Counted from the stretch's first letter, positions 45,303 through 54,533 are shown. The stretch is DNA of 64,000 nt from DATJLY01 sp035604615 (GCA_035604615.1 DATNID010000074.1:1-64000); one strand, 5' to 3'. A program made the numbers and translations. The notes: generated from the letters alone by a model not told the origin.

Positions 45303-46271
45303 TCAGCCGGTCTTGAACACCTTGGCCTCGACATCGACGTCGGCGTTGAGCAGGCCGTTCTCGCGCATCAGCGCCTTCAGCTCCTTGATCGGTCCGAGAT
45401 CGACGCCCGCCACCTCCTGCGGCACGTGGATCTTCTGCATCAGATTGGGATCGATCCGGGTGTAGCCGGAGACGAGCTTGAAATAAGGCTCCTTGCCGAT
45501 ATTGGCGTTGACCCACGCGACGCCCTTGCGGAAGGCGCGCACGAAGCCCTGCACGGTTGCTGTCCTGGCATCGGCCATCGGGCCGGTCACGACCCAGAAA
45601 GCCGTTCGCATCCCCGGCAGGACGGTGTTGAACGGCCAGCCCACGAACTCGAGCGCCGGATCGGCGAGGCCGATGGTCAGGAACGGCTCCAGCACAATGG
45701 CGGCATCGACCTGCTTCGACTTGAGCGCATCGAGCGCCTGCGGCACCGGTACCTCGCGGTAATCGACCTTGTCGGGGTCGCCGCCCGTGGCCTTCACCCA
45801 CGAGCGCGCCACCAGCCACATGATGTCCTTGCGCGAATTGACCCCGATCGTCTTGCCCTCGAGATCCTTGCTGGTGCGGTAGGGATCGCCCTTGCGCCGG
45901 AGCACGGCGCCCGGATCGGGCGGCTTGTCGCCGATCGGCGCCCCCAGCGCGATGATGCGCAGATCGATCCCGCGCTCCAGCGCGACAATGACCGAGATCG
46001 AATTGGTGTAGCAGATGTCGTAAGCACCGCTCACCAGCCCGGGAATGCCGACCACTCCGCCCTGCACCGCCTGAGTCGAGACCGCGAGCCCTTCGGCGGC
46101 GAGATAGCCTTCCGCCGTGGCCGCGAACAAGGGCGCCACGTCGAAGATCGGCACGATGCTGACATGCAGTTGGACGAGGTCCGCCGCGCGCGCCGCCATG
46201 GGTGCGCCCAAGAGCGCGAGCGTGCCGCCGAGCCCGCCCAGCGCATCGCGGCGCGAAATCGAGACTGTCAT
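45303..46271 (-). CDS. ABC solute-binding protein (NMT1/SsuA-like), Tat-exported
   Basis: The 322-residue precursor has a twin-arginine leader (SISRRDALGGLGGTLALLG, cleavage near MAARA). The mature NMT1-like fold contains VAPLFAATAEGYLAAEGLAV and the pocket loop VGIPGLVSGAYDICYTN. It probably supplies ligand to the two-permease ABC importer at 38.9-41.3 kb, which lacks its own receptor; this is an inference from family match and proximity. It lies 13 bp after cupin copy A. The gene of its sister copy survives only as the remnant at 44594-44680. Confidence 0.85.
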   Translation of the reverse strand: MTVSISRRDALGGLGGTLALLGAPMAARAADLVQLHVSIVPIFDVAPLFAATAEGYLAAEGLAVSTQAVQGGVVGIPGLVSGAYDICYTNSISVIVALERGIDLRIIALGAPIGDKPPDPGAVLRRKGDPYRTSKDLEGKTIGVNSRKDIMWLVARSWVKATGGDPDKVDYREVPVPQALDALKSKQVDAAIVLEPFLTIGLADPALEFVGWPFNTVLPGMRTAFWVVTGPMADARTATVQGFVRAFRKGVAWVNANIGKEPYFKLVSGYTRIDPNLMQKIHVPQEVAGVDLGPIKELKALMRENGLLNADVDVEAKVFKTG

Positions 46272-46284
46272 TGAATTCCGCTCC

Positions 46285-46815
46285 TCAGCGGCCCGCCTTC
46301 GCCTCTTGCTCGCGATATTCGGGCGAGACTTCAGTCTGCGTCATCTCGGATGCGAGATAGGAGCGCATCGGGCTGTGGATGAAGGCCATCCACAGCGCGT
46401 ATTTGTTGGGATCGGTGTTGAAGTGCTGATGCTCGACCCCGTTGGGCCGGAGCGGCAGCAGCAGGAGATCACCCTTCTCCCAGTCGATGCGCTCGCCGTC
46501 GACGACGGAATAGCCCTTGCCGTCGATCACGTAGATGACGAGGCCGCCCTGGTGGCGATGCTTGCCGGACACCGTCCGCACCTCGTGCGTGAAAACGGTC
46601 CAGCTTTGCAGCGGCGTGTCGGTGACCGTGCGGTCGAGATAGAAGCGGAGCCGCCCCTGGCGCGACAATTCCTGCTGGCAATCCGCCATCCTGACCACGA
46701 TGCGGCCCGTCATCTGGCGCTCGGCGCGGGCCTTGTCCTGCTGGATCGTGACCTCGTAGGAGTTCTGCTCCGGCCGCTCCCGCTCGCGCTGGCGCGTGCG
46801 TTCGACTTCAGCCAT
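46285..46815 (-). CDS. cupin-domain protein, copy A (gentisate-dioxygenase-like)
   Basis: A 176-residue single-cupin protein with the same layout as copy B at 44695: RGR-rich N-terminus, KHRHQGGLVIYVIDGKG, WEKGDLLLLPLRPNGVEHQHFN, and the same C-terminal EMTQTEVSPEY. Differences cluster in the first 70 residues. It is the first gene of the leftward operon after a 69-bp gap from the amidohydrolase. Family relatives cleave gentisate- or salicylate-type rings, but they are usually bicupins of about 350 residues. Function of a single-cupin form is unproven. Confidence 0.85.
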   Translation of the reverse strand: MAEVERTRQRERERPEQNSYEVTIQQDKARAERQMTGRIVVRMADCQQELSRQGRLRFYLDRTVTDTPLQSWTVFTHEVRTVSGKHRHQGGLVIYVIDGKGYSVVDGERIDWEKGDLLLLPLRPNGVEHQHFNTDPNKYALWMAFIHSPMRSYLASEMTQTEVSPEYREQEAKAGR

Positions 46816-46884
46816 CGGTGGGCTCCCCGCGTTGACGTCGCACGGCGATAGAGTACCTCATCGCGTGTCCGATGTCGCCTCGCT

Positions 46885-47898
46885 TCAGGACGGGTCCAGC
46901 CCGAGGAAGCGCCGCGCGTTGCCTGACAGGATCAGCGCCCGCTCCCGCTCCGGCAGCGCGAGCCGGTCGATGCGGGCGACCGGATGTTTCTCCATGATGC
47001 CGAAGGGATGGTCGGTGCCGAGGACGATCTGCGTCACGCCGAACAGTTCGATCAGGAAGCGCAGCGATGTCTCGCTGTAGACCAGCGAATCGTAATAGAA
47101 CCGCCGCGCCGTTTCCGCGGGCGCGTGCGGCACCAGCGCCTGGAGCGCGCGGTTGGTGGACCAGGAATGCTGCAGCCGCGGCAGCACCTGCCCGAAGCCG
47201 CCGCCGCCGTGGCTGAAGGCGATGCGCAGCTTGGGATGGCGGTCGAGCACGCAGCCCGTGATCATCGAGCCGATCGCGAGCGCGGTCTCGCACGGATAGG
47301 CCAGCACCGCCTCGAGGCTGCGCGGTCCGACGATACGGTCCATCCCGGCCGGCCGCAGCGGATGCACGAATACCGCGGCATCGAGCGCCACCACGGCCGC
47401 GAAGAACGGATCGAATGCGGGATCGCCCAGCGGCTTGCCGTCGATGTTGGTTGCGAGCTCGACGCCGAGCAGGCCGAGCGTCTTGACCACATGGCCAAGC
47501 TCCTCGATCGCGAGGTCGAGGTCCTGCAGCGGCACCATGCCGAGACCGGCATAGCGCTCCGGCGCCGCCTGCACCATCGCCGCGATCTGCTCGTTGATAT
47601 AGCGCGCGAGGACGCTGGCATCCTTGGCCGGCAGCCAGTACGACAGCAGCTCCGGCATCGGCGACAACACCTCGATGCCGATGCCCATTTCCCGCGTGTG
47701 CTCGAGCCGGCGCTCGAGGCTCCAGCATGCATCGTCGATGTCGCGGAAATTCTTCCCGTTGATGATGACTTGCGCGTGGCAGGCATCGGTATGGCGTATC
47801 GAAGGCCAGGGAATGTCGGCGGCGGCGCCGACATAGGCCGGCAACGACGCGGGCACGATATGGGTGTGGATGTCGATCGGCGTGCTCGTTGCGGTCAT
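46885..47898 (-). CDS. amidohydrolase family protein (ACMSD-like)
   Basis: A 337-residue amidohydrolase_2 protein. The N-terminal metal motif is IDIHTHIVP, His is found again in VFVHPL, and a conserved RIAFSHGGGGFGQ block is followed by LGTDHPFG (Asp). This order matches ACMSD and related nonoxidative decarboxylases or hydrolases of aromatic-acid cleavage products. GGGGAAC precedes the ATG at 47898. It lies 69 bp upstream of cupin copy A in the same direction, which fits a pathway where a cupin or LigB enzyme opens a ring and this enzyme acts on the product. That order of steps is inferred. Confidence 0.85.
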   Translation of the reverse strand: MTATSTPIDIHTHIVPASLPAYVGAAADIPWPSIRHTDACHAQVIINGKNFRDIDDACWSLERRLEHTREMGIGIEVLSPMPELLSYWLPAKDASVLARYINEQIAAMVQAAPERYAGLGMVPLQDLDLAIEELGHVVKTLGLLGVELATNIDGKPLGDPAFDPFFAAVVALDAAVFVHPLRPAGMDRIVGPRSLEAVLAYPCETALAIGSMITGCVLDRHPKLRIAFSHGGGGFGQVLPRLQHSWSTNRALQALVPHAPAETARRFYYDSLVYSETSLRFLIELFGVTQIVLGTDHPFGIMEKHPVARIDRLALPERERALILSGNARRFLGLDPS

Positions 47899-48047
47899 CT
47901 CGTTCCCCGGCGCTGGATGCGGCCCTTGAGCCAACAGCGTAGATCGAACGGCGCCGCCTTGCGAGCGGCCGGCGCGTGGTGTCAACGGCGCGGTCCGGGT
48001 CTATCATCGGGCCAAAGACAGATCGCCGCACGCGGCGGGAGGGACGA

Positions 48048-49610
48048 ATGGCACCGAACGAATTTCGCGGAAGACAGGCAATCCCCCGCCGCGCCGTGCT
48101 CCAGGGCGCTGCGGCCGCCGCTGGGACCGCGCTGCTGCCGCGCGGATCGCGCGCCGAAGCGCCGCGCAAGGGCGGCGTGCTGCGCTGGTCGATGGCCAAC
48201 AACCCCGCTTCGCTCGACCCCATCACCGGGCGCACCGCGTCGGATTTCACCGTGCTCTACACGCTATTCGAAGGGCTCATCGATTTCGACCCCCACACGG
48301 TCGAGCTGAAGCCCGGCTTGGCGAAGTCGTGGACGTTCGCCGATCCCAAGACGCTGGTGCTCGACCTCGAGGAGGATGTCACATTCCATGACGGCACGCC
48401 CTTCGACGCCGAGGCGGCGAAGTTCAATCTCGAGCGCGCGCGCACCGACCCGCGCTCCAACGCCAAGGCCGATATCGCCACGGTGACCACGATAGAGGCG
48501 AGCGGCAGCCACCAGCTCGTCCTCTATCTCGACCGGCCCAACGCCGCTATCCCCGCGATCCTGACCGACCGGGTCGGCATGATGCTGTCGCCGAGCTTCA
48601 TCAAGGCCAAGGGCCCCAATGTCGACCGCGCGCCGGTCGGCACGGGGCCGTGGAAGCTGGCGAACTGGCAGGACAACGAGCGCATCGTCCTGACCCGCAA
48701 CGAGCACTACTGGAAGCCCGGGCTTCCTTATCTCGACGGCGTCAACATCGCGATCATCGCCGAGCCGATGACCGGCCTGCGCTCGGTGATCGCCGGCGAG
48801 AACGATGTCGCGACAAATCTCGGGCCGCAGCAGAAGCCGGTGGCGGACCGCGCCGGCAACCTCGTCACTGACGTCAGCCGCTCGATGGGGATGGTCGGCA
48901 TCTATCTCAATTACGGCCGGCCGCCGCTCGATGATGTGAGGCTGCGGCAGGCGCTCAATTACGGCATCAACCGCGACGACCTCAACAAGACCATCGCGCT
49001 GGGCCTCGACGAGCCGGGCTCGGCCATCCTGCCGCGCGAGCATTGGGCGTGCGACTCGGCGACCTTCGATCATTACCGCTACGATCCCGACAAGGCGCGG
49101 CAATTGCTGACCGAGGCGGGATTTCCCAACGGCATCGACATCCCGATGATGGGCTGGTCCGACCAGCTCTCGATGCAGCGCCAGGAAGTCATGGTCACGC
49201 ATCTCGCCAAGGTCGGCATCCGCATCCAGCTCACCCCGGCCGCGCCGAGCGAGAGCGCCGCCCGCTTCTTCGGGCCGGAGAAGAAGGGCGCGGGGCGCAT
49301 GGCGCTCATTGCCGCGCGGCCCGACCCGAGCCAGGAATACGACAACCTGTTCAGCAAGGATGCGTATTTCAACGCCGGCAATGTCGAGCTGCCGGGCTAT
49401 CGCGAGCTGCTCGACGCCACCATGTCGACGACCGACCGCGACGCGCGCAAGGCGGCCTTCGCCAAGCTGCAGCGCTTCCAGATCGAGAACGCGCTGCTGG
49501 TGCCGCTGCTGTTCAACACCTCGGTCGTGGCCCATACGCCGAAGGTGAGGAACTTCGTTTGGGGCCTGATCGACAAGCCGAAGCTGACCCAGGTCTGGCT
49601 CGACGGCTGA
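48048..49610 (+). CDS. peptide/nickel-type ABC solute-binding protein (SBP family 5), Tat-exported
   Basis: The 520-residue precursor has a twin-arginine leader (IPRRAVLQGAAAAAGTALL). The family 5 signature is GGVLRWSMANNPASLDPITG, then YTLFEGLIDFDPHTVELKPGLAKSWTF. The later VGTGPWKL and VRLRQALNYGINRDDL blocks are standard. Such receptors bind peptides, heme, opines or oligosaccharides. GGGAGGG precedes the ATG at 48048. It ends 5 bp before the end of the convergent DppC-like permease gene, so receptor and permease genes face each other rather than forming one operon. Confidence 0.88.
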   Translation: MAPNEFRGRQAIPRRAVLQGAAAAAGTALLPRGSRAEAPRKGGVLRWSMANNPASLDPITGRTASDFTVLYTLFEGLIDFDPHTVELKPGLAKSWTFADPKTLVLDLEEDVTFHDGTPFDAEAAKFNLERARTDPRSNAKADIATVTTIEASGSHQLVLYLDRPNAAIPAILTDRVGMMLSPSFIKAKGPNVDRAPVGTGPWKLANWQDNERIVLTRNEHYWKPGLPYLDGVNIAIIAEPMTGLRSVIAGENDVATNLGPQQKPVADRAGNLVTDVSRSMGMVGIYLNYGRPPLDDVRLRQALNYGINRDDLNKTIALGLDEPGSAILPREHWACDSATFDHYRYDPDKARQLLTEAGFPNGIDIPMMGWSDQLSMQRQEVMVTHLAKVGIRIQLTPAAPSESAARFFGPEKKGAGRMALIAARPDPSQEYDNLFSKDAYFNAGNVELPGYRELLDATMSTTDRDARKAAFAKLQRFQIENALLVPLLFNTSVVAHTPKVRNFVWGLIDKPKLTQVWLDG

Positions 49611-49615
49611 GCGCG

Positions 49616-50446
49616 CTAGCGCCGCTTCATGGTCGGGTCGAGGGCGACGCGCAGGGTTTCGCCGAGCGCGTTGAAGGCGAGCGCGGTCAAAAGGATGGCG
49701 AAGCCCGGCGCGTACATCTGCTCGGGCGCGATTTCCATGTAATTGTAAGCGCGCGCCAGCATCCCGCCCCAGCTTGCCGCCGGCGGCTGCACGCCGAGCG
49801 ACAGGAAGCTCAAGGTCGCCTCCGCCAGGAGCCCGACCGCCAGCAGCAAGGTCACCTGCACGATCACCGGCTGAATCGCGTTGGGCGCGATGTGCCTGCG
49901 GATGATATAGCCGGGCGACGCGCCGAAGCCGCGCGCCGCGTCGACATAGAGCGCGCCGCGAACCACCAGCGTCTGCGCCCGCACCAGCCGCGCGAGCCCG
50001 GGCGAGAACACGATCCCGACCGATAGCATGGCGTTGGTCAGGCCGATGCCGAGCGCGCCGGTGACGGCGATGGCGAGCACGATCGCCGGAAAGGACAGGA
50101 GCGTGTCGATGAACCGGCTCATCACCGTGTCGAGCCATCCGCCCACGAACCCGATGAGCAGCCCGACCGGCACGCCGAGCAGGACGGCGACGCCGACCGC
50201 CAGCAGGGTCGCATAAAGGCTGTTGGGCGCGCCCCAGATGAGACGGCTGAGCACGTCGCGGCCGAGATCGTCGGTGCCGAGGAGATGCGCCGTGCTGGGC
50301 AGCAGCAGCAGGTCGGCGGCGTTCTGCTCGGTCGGGGAATAGGGCGCGATGTCGGCGGCGAAGACCGACACCAGCGCCAGCATCGCCAGGTAGGAGATGC
50401 TGAGCGCGGCGCGCATGTCGCGGCACATGAGGCGGACGACGCTCAT
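49616..50446 (-). CDS. dppC: peptide-type ABC permease (DppC-like)
   Basis: A 276-residue membrane protein. HLLGTDDLGRDVLSRLIWGAPNSLYATLLAVGVAVLLGVPVGLL is the diagnostic DppC/OppC N-terminal block. The EAA-like loop is VDAARGFGASPGYIIRRHIAPNAIQPVIVQ. Start at 50446 overlaps the dppB stop (ATGA). It pairs with DppB to form the channel. No DppD or DppF ATPase gene is found in the cluster. Confidence 0.9.
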   Translation of the reverse strand: MSVVRLMCRDMRAALSISYLAMLALVSVFAADIAPYSPTEQNAADLLLLPSTAHLLGTDDLGRDVLSRLIWGAPNSLYATLLAVGVAVLLGVPVGLLIGFVGGWLDTVMSRFIDTLLSFPAIVLAIAVTGALGIGLTNAMLSVGIVFSPGLARLVRAQTLVVRGALYVDAARGFGASPGYIIRRHIAPNAIQPVIVQVTLLLAVGLLAEATLSFLSLGVQPPAASWGGMLARAYNYMEIAPEQMYAPGFAILLTALAFNALGETLRVALDPTMKRR

Positions 50447-51399
50447 GGCCCGGCCACGCGGGGATCGAGGATGGCGTTGAGCACGTCGACCAGCAGGTTG
50501 ACCGATATGACGATCACCACCATCACCAGGACCACGCCCTGGACGACGGGGAAGTCCTTGTTGAGGGCGGAATAGGAGACGAGGCTGCCGATCCCGGGAA
50601 CGGCGAACACCGCCTCGATCACCACCGCGCCGGCAAAGAGACGATTGACCAGGAGGCCGAGGATCGTGAGCAGCGTGACGCTCACGTTCCGAAGCCCATG
50701 CCGCCACAAGATCGCGGCCGGGCTGAGCCCCTTGGCGCGCAGGGTGCGCACGAACTGCGAGCCCAGCACCTCGATCATGGCGCTGCGCAATTGCCGCGCG
50801 AGCTCCGCCACACCGCTGAAAGCGAGCGCCACGGCCGGCAGCACCGCGTGGCGCAGCGCATCGAGCGGAGCGGCGGTGAGGTCGGCCGCGCCGGTCGCGG
50901 GAAAAAGATGCAGCTTCAGCGACAGCGTGCCGATCAGGATCATCGCCAGCCAGAAGCTGGGCAGCGCGACGCCGAGCGAGACGAATCCGCCGATGCAGGC
51001 GTCGAGCCGCGATCCGACGCGGGTCGCGGCGGCGAGACCCAGGGGAATCCCGACCGAAGCGGACAGGATGAGCGCGCAGGTCGCGATCAGCGCCGAATGC
51101 GGCAGCCGATGCAGGATGAGCTGAAGGACATCCTCGCTCGAGAGCAGCGAATGGCCGAGATCGCCGAGGCAGGCGTGCCCGAGCCACACCCCGTATTGCA
51201 CCAGGAACGGCCGATCGAGGCCGTAGAGCTGGCGGATCTCGGCGATCCGCGCCGGCGTCGCGTAATCGCCGGCGAGGGTCACCGCGGGGTCGCCCGGCAC
51301 AAGGTGCAGCAGCGAGAACACCACGAACGTCGCCAGCACGATCACCGGCAGCAGATGCAGCACGCGCCGGCCAATGAGGGGCTGGAGCTTCCGGTTCAT
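50443..51399 (-). CDS. dppB: peptide-type ABC permease (DppB-like)
   Basis: A 318-residue membrane protein starting GRRVLHLLPVIVLATFVVFSLLHLVPGDPAV, the typical DppB N-terminus. The coupling loop is VRTLRAKGLSPAAILWRHGLRN and the C-terminus has GIGSLVSYSALNKDFPVVQGVVL. It is first in a two-gene leftward unit with dppC. It is divergent from the frameshifted MetE-like gene across 118 bp. Confidence 0.9.
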   Translation of the reverse strand: MNRKLQPLIGRRVLHLLPVIVLATFVVFSLLHLVPGDPAVTLAGDYATPARIAEIRQLYGLDRPFLVQYGVWLGHACLGDLGHSLLSSEDVLQLILHRLPHSALIATCALILSASVGIPLGLAAATRVGSRLDACIGGFVSLGVALPSFWLAMILIGTLSLKLHLFPATGAADLTAAPLDALRHAVLPAVALAFSGVAELARQLRSAMIEVLGSQFVRTLRAKGLSPAAILWRHGLRNVSVTLLTILGLLVNRLFAGAVVIEAVFAVPGIGSLVSYSALNKDFPVVQGVVLVMVVIVISVNLLVDVLNAILDPRVAGP

Positions 51400-51517
51400 G
51401 AGGGCGGCTCACTCCGAATTCGTGATCGAACCGGCTGCGGTCAGGATACCACGCCCGTCCGCGGCGTCCGGGCACGATCTTGCCCGCCGGCGTTTCGCGG
51501 GATTAGGGTGGAGCATC

Positions 51518-52733
51518 ATGAAAGACAGCCGCACCCACATCCTCACGAGCCACGCCGGCAGCCTGCCGCGGCCTGACGACCTGATCGAGGCCTACCGCGC
51601 CCGCGCCGCCGGCGAGGCCAGCGACGAGCGCGTCTTCCGCAACAAGCTGCGCGCGGCCGCGGTCGACGTGGTGCGGCGGCAGAAGGAGCTCGGCATCGAC
51701 ATCCCGGGCGACGGCGAGTACGGCAAGTCGATGGGCCACCGCGTGAACTATGGCGCGTGGTGGAGCTATTCGTTCCAGCGCCTGAGCGGGCTCGAACTGG
51801 CCGCCGACGCGAAGGAGATCGACATGCCGGTACGGCGGCACGGGCCGGGCGAGATCGTGCTCACCAGCATGGCCGACCGTCGTGACCGGGTGAAGTTCCG
51901 CGAGGCCTAACTCCGACCCCGAAGGCGGCGTCTCGATAGGACCGATCGTGATGCGGCGCCCGGTGTGCGTCGGGCCGGTGAGCTATACCGGCCAGGCGGC
52001 GATCGCCAGCGACATCGCCAATTTCAAGGCGGGGCTCGCGGCCGCGGGCGTCGAGGAAGGATTCATGACCTCGGTCGCGCCGGGCAGCGCCGCGCGGCTG
52101 CGCAACACCCATTACAAGTCCGACGAAGAGTTCATGATCGCCTGCGCCGACGCCATGCGCGAGGAGTACAAGGCCATCCTCGATGCCGGCCTCATCCTGC
52201 AGCTCGACGATCCGTCGATCGCCGAGAACTGGGACCAGGTCAATCCCGAGCCGGCGGTCGAGGATTACCGGAAATTCACCATGCTCCGGGTCGACGCGCT
52301 CAACCACGCGATCAAGGGCCTGCCCGAGGACCGTATCCGGTTCCATCTGTGCTGGGGCAGCTGGCACGGACCCCACACGACCGACATCGAGATGCGGCAC
52401 ATCGTCGACATCATGCTGGCGATCAAGTGCCAGGCCTATTCCTTCGAGGCCGGCAATGTCCGGCACGAGCACGAATGGCGCGTGTGGCAGGACGTGAAGC
52501 TCCCGGACGGCAAGCTCATTCTGCCAGGCGTCGTGAGCCACGCCACCAACGTGGTCGAGCACCCGCAGCTCGTGGCCGAGCGCATCCTGCGTTTCGCCGG
52601 ACTCGTTGGCCGCGAGCGCGTCATCGCCGCGACCGATTGCGGCCTGGGCGGACGCGTCCACCCGCAAATCGCGTGGGCGAAGCTCGAAGCCCTCGCCGAA
52701 GGCGCCCGCCTCGCCTCGCGCATCCTATGGTAA
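51518..52733 (+). pseudogene. MetE-like methyltransferase gene interrupted by a one-base frameshift
   Basis: The reading frame from ATG 51518 (MKDSRTHILTSHAGSLPRP) ends at a TAA at 51908-51910. Removing one A from taactcc at 51909-51910 restores a continuous frame (REAYSDPEGGVSIGPI...) to the stop at 52731-52733, giving about 404 residues. The restored protein is collinear with the intact paralogue at 54534 (397 residues). Zinc ligands survive in FHLCWGSWHGPH and ATDCGLGG. The single lesion in otherwise intact coding sequence means either a very recent mutation or a sequencing error. A separate downstream product from ATG 51951 is possible but would lack the N-terminal strand. Confidence 0.85.
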
Positions 52734-52775
52734 ATACCCTGAATGCCTGCGGATTAGGCACCTCTTTACATTTGC

Positions 52776-54461
52776 ATGACAGTCTTGACCGGTTTGGACG
52801 ATCGGGCGACAAGGTCCATGATGGCGCCGAAAACGCTGGCGCGGGCGAGCCGGCATGATGACGACGCCATCGGCGAAGACGGTGCGTTCGGCATCTATTT
52901 TCCGCTCCTGTTCGAGCGTTCGCCCATTCCGATGTTCGTCTATGACTGGGACGATCTACATATCGTTCTGGTGAACGACGCCGCGCTGGCGCAATACGGC
53001 TATTCCCGAGCCAAGTTTCTCGGCCTTCGCGTCACCGATCTCATGATGGCCAAGGACGCGGCGCAGGCTGCCGAGGACCGCGCCAGCATCGTGCTGAAGG
53101 CGGGTCAGCGCCTGCATCGCAAGGCCGACGGCAGCGGCTTCTTCGTCGATATCCTGCGGCACCGTCTGGCGCTCGACGGCCGCACGCTCGCGCTGGTCGC
53201 GTGTTCGGATGCGGGCGCTCGCGTCCAAGCCGAGGAGAAACTTCGCCGCAGCCACGAAAACCTCTCCCGCGCGCAGCGCATCTCGAGCACCGGCAGCGTC
53301 GAACGCGATTTTCTCACCCAGCGCACGGATTGGTCGGCGGAGACCTTTCGCATCTTCGGCGTCGATCCCGAAAGCTTCACGCCCAGCCCTGAGTCGATGC
53401 TCGCCCTGGTCCATCCCGAGGACCGCGCGCGGGTGGCGGAAGCGCTCGCGAAAGCCGCCAAGGGCATTCCCGTTCAGCTCCAGTATCGCATCGTCCGGCC
53501 CGATGGCAGCGTGCGGGTCGTCTACCGCGAGGCCGAGGTCATCGCCGACGAGCAGGGCAATCCGCTGCGCTCGATCAGCACCATACGCGACGTCACCCGG
53601 GCGCACGAGGCCATCGAGCGCCAGAAGAAACTCGAAGCGGAATTGCGCGTCGCCAAGGACGAGGCCGAGGCGCTGGCGCGCGCGGTGCAAGACGCCAACG
53701 CCGCGCTCGAGCGCCGCGTCGAGGAGCGCACGCTCGAGCTTCAGGCGGCGCATGACGAGCTGCTGAAGCGCGAGCGGCTCGCCACGCTCGGCCAGCTCAC
53801 CGCGACAGTCGCGCACGAGCTGCGCAACCCCTTGAGCGCGATCAAGAACACGGCGTTCATCATGCGCGAGATCACCGCAGCCCGGGACATCGACCTGGAA
53901 CGCCCGCTGCAGCGCATCCAGCGCAGCATCGATCGCTGCAACCGCATCGTCAGCGATCTGCTGGATTATTCGCGGGCACGCGATCCCGAATGCCGCTTGC
54001 ACAACTTCGACGATTGGCTGCGCGAGACGATGGAGGAACAGTCGGCGCCCGATCGCGTCGGCGTCGCGCTGGACCTCCAGGGCGGCACGACCGAGATCAG
54101 GTTCGATCCCGAACGGTTCCGCCAGGTCGTCATCAATCTCTTCGACAACGCCATGCAGGCGATGGCCGAGTCCATCGACTTCGATGACACGCCCTGCCTG
54201 ACCGTCCGCACCCGCGCGCTCGGGCAGGCGTTCGAGATCGCGTTCGAGGACAACGGCCCCGGCATCGCTCCGGACGTTCTCGGCCGGGCGTTCGAGCCCC
54301 TCTTCAGCACCAAGAATTTCGGCACCGGCCTTGGCCTCGCGACAGTGAAGCATATCGTCGAGCAGCATCGCGGCTCGATCGAGATCGCCAGCACGCTGGG
54401 CGAGGGCACACGGGTGGTGATGCGTCTGCCGCTCGCTTCTGAGGATCAAGCCGAACGGTAA
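52776..54461 (+). CDS. soluble PAS-domain sensor histidine kinase
   Basis: A 561-residue protein. Two PAS domains (about 40-160, with VNDAALAQYGYSRAKFLGL; and about 170-290, with the PAC-like YRIVRPDGSVRVVYREAEVI) are followed by a coiled coil and a HisKA domain with phospho-acceptor His347 in VAHELRNPLSAIKN. The HATPase domain has the N-box NLFDNAMQAM and the G-boxes EDNGPGIAPDV and GTGLGLATVKHI. There are no membrane segments or signal peptide, so it senses a cytoplasmic cue. No response regulator is adjacent. Start may be 52776 or the ATG at 52818. Confidence 0.88.
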   Translation: MTVLTGLDDRATRSMMAPKTLARASRHDDDAIGEDGAFGIYFPLLFERSPIPMFVYDWDDLHIVLVNDAALAQYGYSRAKFLGLRVTDLMMAKDAAQAAEDRASIVLKAGQRLHRKADGSGFFVDILRHRLALDGRTLALVACSDAGARVQAEEKLRRSHENLSRAQRISSTGSVERDFLTQRTDWSAETFRIFGVDPESFTPSPESMLALVHPEDRARVAEALAKAAKGIPVQLQYRIVRPDGSVRVVYREAEVIADEQGNPLRSISTIRDVTRAHEAIERQKKLEAELRVAKDEAEALARAVQDANAALERRVEERTLELQAAHDELLKRERLATLGQLTATVAHELRNPLSAIKNTAFIMREITAARDIDLERPLQRIQRSIDRCNRIVSDLLDYSRARDPECRLHNFDDWLRETMEEQSAPDRVGVALDLQGGTTEIRFDPERFRQVVINLFDNAMQAMAESIDFDDTPCLTVRTRALGQAFEIAFEDNGPGIAPDVLGRAFEPLFSTKNFGTGLGLATVKHIVEQHRGSIEIASTLGEGTRVVMRLPLASEDQAER

Positions 54462-54533
54462 TGCGGCGACGGCGTTTACTTGCCTCTCCGACTTGGCGAT
54501 GATGATTGAAACCGCGCCGATCGGGAGGTTTCG

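Larger units (their letters stand above)
44594..46815 (-). repeat. tandem duplication of a cupin plus solute-binding-protein cassette
   Basis: Copy A is the cupin at 46285-46815 plus the intact receptor at 45303-46271. Copy B is the cupin at 44695-45225 plus the receptor remnant at 44594-44680. The cupin-to-receptor gaps are 13 and 14 bp and similar in sequence. By eye the two 176-residue cupins agree at about 150 positions, with the C-terminal two-thirds nearly identical. The order and strand are the same, so this is a direct tandem duplication followed by an internal deletion in copy B. Confidence 0.85.

Noticed and set aside
51948..52733. independent short MetE-like gene
   Set aside because: Its upstream neighbour supplies the missing N-terminal half in another frame and the pair aligns end to end with the intact paralogue, so one frameshifted gene explains both better.
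52744..52760. possible terminator hairpin TGCCT...AGGCA after the frameshifted MetE-like gene
   Set aside because: The stem is only 5 bp with a 7-base loop and is followed by cctcttt rather than a clear T-run; too weak to call.
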